Source: Lentisphaerota bacterium
GTDB lineage: Bacteria; Verrucomicrobiota; Lentisphaeria; Victivallales; Victivallaceae
Length of the DNA stretch: 64,000 nt
NCBI GenBank assembly: GCA_017134815.1
Contig: CP071032.1
Coordinates: 248,001-312,000, forward strand
Direction of reading: 5' to 3'
Below the pieces are notes generated by a model. That model was not told the origin of the DNA and did no database searches. It saw nothing but the letters and a program-made list of their open reading frames with translations. Shown here in pieces: positions 62,039 to 64,000 of this stretch. Position numbers and translations under genes: made by a program. How positions within the stretch are numbered: position 1 is the stretch's first letter; the number at the start of each line of letters is the position of its first letter.

Positions 62039-62431
62039 ATGACTGAAGTTTTAGATAAGTTATCCCGGGTTATGCCGGAAATTGATTCTGTGCACCGGCC
62101 TTGGGGGTATTTTGACCAGTTCGCTCACAATGAAAAAGTCACAGTAAGTTTAATGCATGTAAATCCAGGACAACGGCTCAGCCTGCAGTCGCATGAAAAT
62201 CGTGCGGAATTATGGATTGTTTTCGATGAAGGAGCAAAGATTCAGGTGGATTCCGAAGAGAAAGTCTATGGGCCGGGAGACCGGGTGTGGATTCCTGCCG
62301 GTTCGAAGCATCGCTTAACCTGTTCCGGGAAGACTCCGGTCAGGGTTCTTGAGGTAGCTTTTGGAGATTGGGCTATAGAGGATATTAAGCGCTTTCAAGA
62401 TGACTACAAACGCTCCGAATCAGGGGAATGA
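62039..62431 (+). CDS. cupin mannose-6-phosphate isomerase (type II-like)
   Basis: 130 aa from ATG 62039 (AGAGGG 6 bases upstream; ATG 62009 is an alternative overlapping the previous stop). A single cupin domain like the C-terminal PMI module of ManC: VHRPWGYFDQF, PGQRLSLQSHENRAELWIVF, YGPGDRVWIPAGSKHRL, and the end WAIEDIKRFQDDYKR. Predicted to isomerise mannose-6-P and fructose-6-P without a fused GMP domain. Confidence 0.82.
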   Translation: MTEVLDKLSRVMPEIDSVHRPWGYFDQFAHNEKVTVSLMHVNPGQRLSLQSHENRAELWIVFDEGAKIQVDSEEKVYGPGDRVWIPAGSKHRLTCSGKTPVRVLEVAFGDWAIEDIKRFQDDYKRSESGE

Positions 62432-62432
62432 C

Positions 62433-64000
62433 ATGCATAGTAATTACGATAAATATCCTCACATTGAGGTTAATGGTTATGATCATCAGATTTTTGTTGG
62501 ATACAAGGACATTTTTGACAGAATAAAACAGCAGCTTGCCGTTTTGGGAAAAGAAAAATGCATTGTTGCGGTTGACTGTTATCCCGGAGTTCTTGATGAA
62601 GAAGTACTCCCAGCCTTGAAAAAAGCCCTTAACCCGGCAGCCGTAGTTAATACTCTGGATATTAAACATTCAGAAGATACTATCGCAAAAATGCTGCAGC
62701 GAAATCTGACTGATGATAGAATTTTTGGCGTGATGTCTTTTCACAAGCTGGATGAATTTTTTGATGCCGCCAGAATCTCAGATGCTCTTGCCGAAATAAC
62801 CGCTGCCGACGGCCTGGTTTTAGTCTATGGAGTTGGCGCGTCGTTAATTTGTAAACCTGATATTTTAGTATATGCCGATCTGGCCCGCTGGGAGATCCAG
62901 CAACGCTATAGAGACGGGCGTCTTGATAACTGGGGAGCAGGCAATTACACTGAGGATACGCTGCGAAAGTATAAGCGGGCGTTTTTTGTTGAGTGGCGGG
63001 TAGCTGACAGACATAAACTGACACTTTTTGATAAAATAGACTACCTGCTGGATACCAATATTCCTGGAAAGCCTAAAGCAATAACCGGTGATGCCTTTCG
63101 CGAAGGTCTTGATAAAACTGTTGAAAGACCGTTCAGAGTTGTGCCGTTCTTTGATCCGGCTCCATGGGGTGGGCAGTGGATGAAAAAAGTATGTGGACTG
63201 GACAAAAAGCAGGAAAATTTCGGCTGGTGCTTTGATTGTGTGCCTGAGGAAAACAGTTTGCTGCTGCGTTTTGCCGGAGTCGATGTTGAAATTCCTTCTA
63301 TAAATGTTGTTTTTCGCAATCCTGTGGAATTGCTGGGCGAACAGGTTTACGCCAGGTTCGGCAGGGAGTTTCCCATCAGGTTTGATCTGCTGGACACAAT
63401 GGGAGGCGGTAACCTCAGTTTTCAGGTGCATCCGCTGACTGAATATATCTACAATACATTTGGCATGGCTTATACTCAGGACGAAAGCTACTACCTGCTT
63501 GACGCCGGCAAGGATGCGTCGGTGTACCTTGGCTTGAAAGAGGGCGTGGATTCCGATGAAATGATCGCGGATCTTCGCACAGCCCAGAAAGACTCGAAAC
63601 AAGCATTTGATGCGGATAAGTACGCTAACCGGTTTCCTGCAGCCAGGCATGATCATTTTCTGATTCCAGCAGGGACAACGCACTGTTCCGGGGCTGAAAG
63701 CATGGTTCTCGAGATCAGCGCCACTCCCTATATCTTCACCTTCAAGCTTTGGGATTGGGGAAGGCTTGGACTGGACGGTCTGCCCAGGCCGGTAAATATC
63801 GAACATGGTAAGAACGTAATCCAGTGGGACAGGACAACACACTGGGTCAGGGAAAACCTGGTGAACAGGATTGAACAGATCGCCTCCGGCCCAGGATGGA
63901 CTGAGGAGAGGACCGGATTGCACAAACGTGAATTCATAGAAACCAGAAGGCATTGGTTTACAGCAAAAGTAACCCATAATACAAACGGAGGAGTAAACGT
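62433..64000 (+). CDS. manA: long class-I mannose-6-phosphate isomerase (3' end outside window)
   Basis: Open to the window end, at least 522 codons; it starts 1 base after the previous stop with AGGGGA before the ATG. The N-terminal 190 residues (HIEVNGYDHQIFVGYKDIFD, EEVLPALKKALNPAAVV, KPDILVYADLARWEIQ) form an extra domain reminiscent of nucleoside-kinase-like folds. Then comes a type I PMI domain: FDPAPWGGQWMKK, GNLSFQVHPLTEYIYN (metal Gln and His) and IPAGTTHCSGAESMVLE. A long antisense frame in the same place is a shadow. Role: mannose-6-P to fructose-6-P; the function of the extra domain is unknown. Confidence 0.85.
   Translation, partial: MHSNYDKYPHIEVNGYDHQIFVGYKDIFDRIKQQLAVLGKEKCIVAVDCYPGVLDEEVLPALKKALNPAAVVNTLDIKHSEDTIAKMLQRNLTDDRIFGVMSFHKLDEFFDAARISDALAEITAADGLVLVYGVGASLICKPDILVYADLARWEIQQRYRDGRLDNWGAGNYTEDTLRKYKRAFFVEWRVADRHKLTLFDKIDYLLDTNIPGKPKAITGDAFREGLDKTVERPFRVVPFFDPAPWGGQWMKKVCGLDKKQENFGWCFDCVPEENSLLLRFAGVDVEIPSINVVFRNPVELLGEQVYARFGREFPIRFDLLDTMGGGNLSFQVHPLTEYIYNTFGMAYTQDESYYLLDAGKDASVYLGLKEGVDSDEMIADLRTAQKDSKQAFDADKYANRFPAARHDHFLIPAGTTHCSGAESMVLEISATPYIFTFKLWDWGRLGLDGLPRPVNIEHGKNVIQWDRTTHWVRENLVNRIEQIASGPGWTEERTGLHKREFIETRRHWFTAKVTHNTNGGVN

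Noticed and set aside
62865-63977. 370-codon antisense ORF
   Set aside because: It lies entirely opposite a well-supported PMI coding frame with clear motifs, and its product is Cys/Pro/His-rich with no family likeness.

Overview
The window looks like chromosomal DNA of a diderm bacterium. It carries a meso-diaminopimelate type MurE (DNPR motif), several lipoproteins with lipoboxes, Lgt, a BamE-like lipoprotein and many Sec signal peptides. No rRNA or ribosomal-protein marker is present, so placement is indirect. The long PMI-type isomerase with an extra N-terminal domain, an LA_2272-like surface-repeat protein, a class-2 type IleS and the accessory genes fit the PVC superphylum, perhaps Lentisphaerota. 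That is an inference of moderate to low confidence.

Layout. 1-7.4 kb (+): ftsK (cut by the window start), a RodZ-like protein, aroQ-accB-accC, an Asp23/AmaP-like pair and maf. 7.4-12.2 kb (-): a stand-alone Lrp ligand-binding protein, then a BamE-like lipoprotein, UDP-glucuronate decarboxylase, murF and murE. 12.3-19.7 kb (-): pcm and a secreted adenosine deaminase-like protein, then a small membrane protein, ileS and trpS. 20-30.3 kb: a lysine-rich exported repeat protein, an LCAT-like lipoprotein, a signalling block (hybrid histidine kinase divergent from a REC-PP2C phosphatase and a STAS protein), apbE and a surface-repeat protein. 30.4-34.2 kb: purU, then rluD/lgt/popT-like on the other strand, then tRNA-Gln.

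34.2-41.3 kb is sparse and AT-rich. It holds 1.2 kb of structured non-coding DNA, a large unrecognised secreted protein, a putative permuted-papain (PPPDE/LRAT-like) protein and a phage-type S24 repressor. It is flanked by tRNA-Gln and tRNA-Ser, which suggests an accessory region, although no integrase or att repeat was found. Next come a nitroreductase and four identical tRNA-Glu genes in tandem.

42.7-52.8 kb (-) is the most unusual part: a six-gene operon-like cluster. In transcription order it has a ComEC-like metallo-beta-lactamase hydrolase, a divergent Ung-family protein, an amidohydrolase with a novel C-terminal region, a GDPD-fold protein that has lost nearly all catalytic residues, a protein with two AhpD/CMD-like repeats that lack the cysteine pair, and a second UDG-superfamily-like protein with Cys motifs. 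I know no described system with this composition. It is the best candidate for a novel nucleic-acid or nucleobase-directed system (defence, repair or salvage).

53.3-58.5 kb: nifS-nadA divergent from an Rrf2/IscR-like regulator, cysK and metY, giving a cysteine, homocysteine, Fe-S and NAD block. 58.6-64 kb: a 54-codon gene with its own ribosome binding site and terminator, an AT-rich palindrome region, a DeoR-family regulator, and a divergent sugar-phosphate operon (BadF-type hexosamine kinase, cupin glucose-6-P isomerase, cupin mannose-6-P isomerase, long class-I PMI) that runs off the window end.
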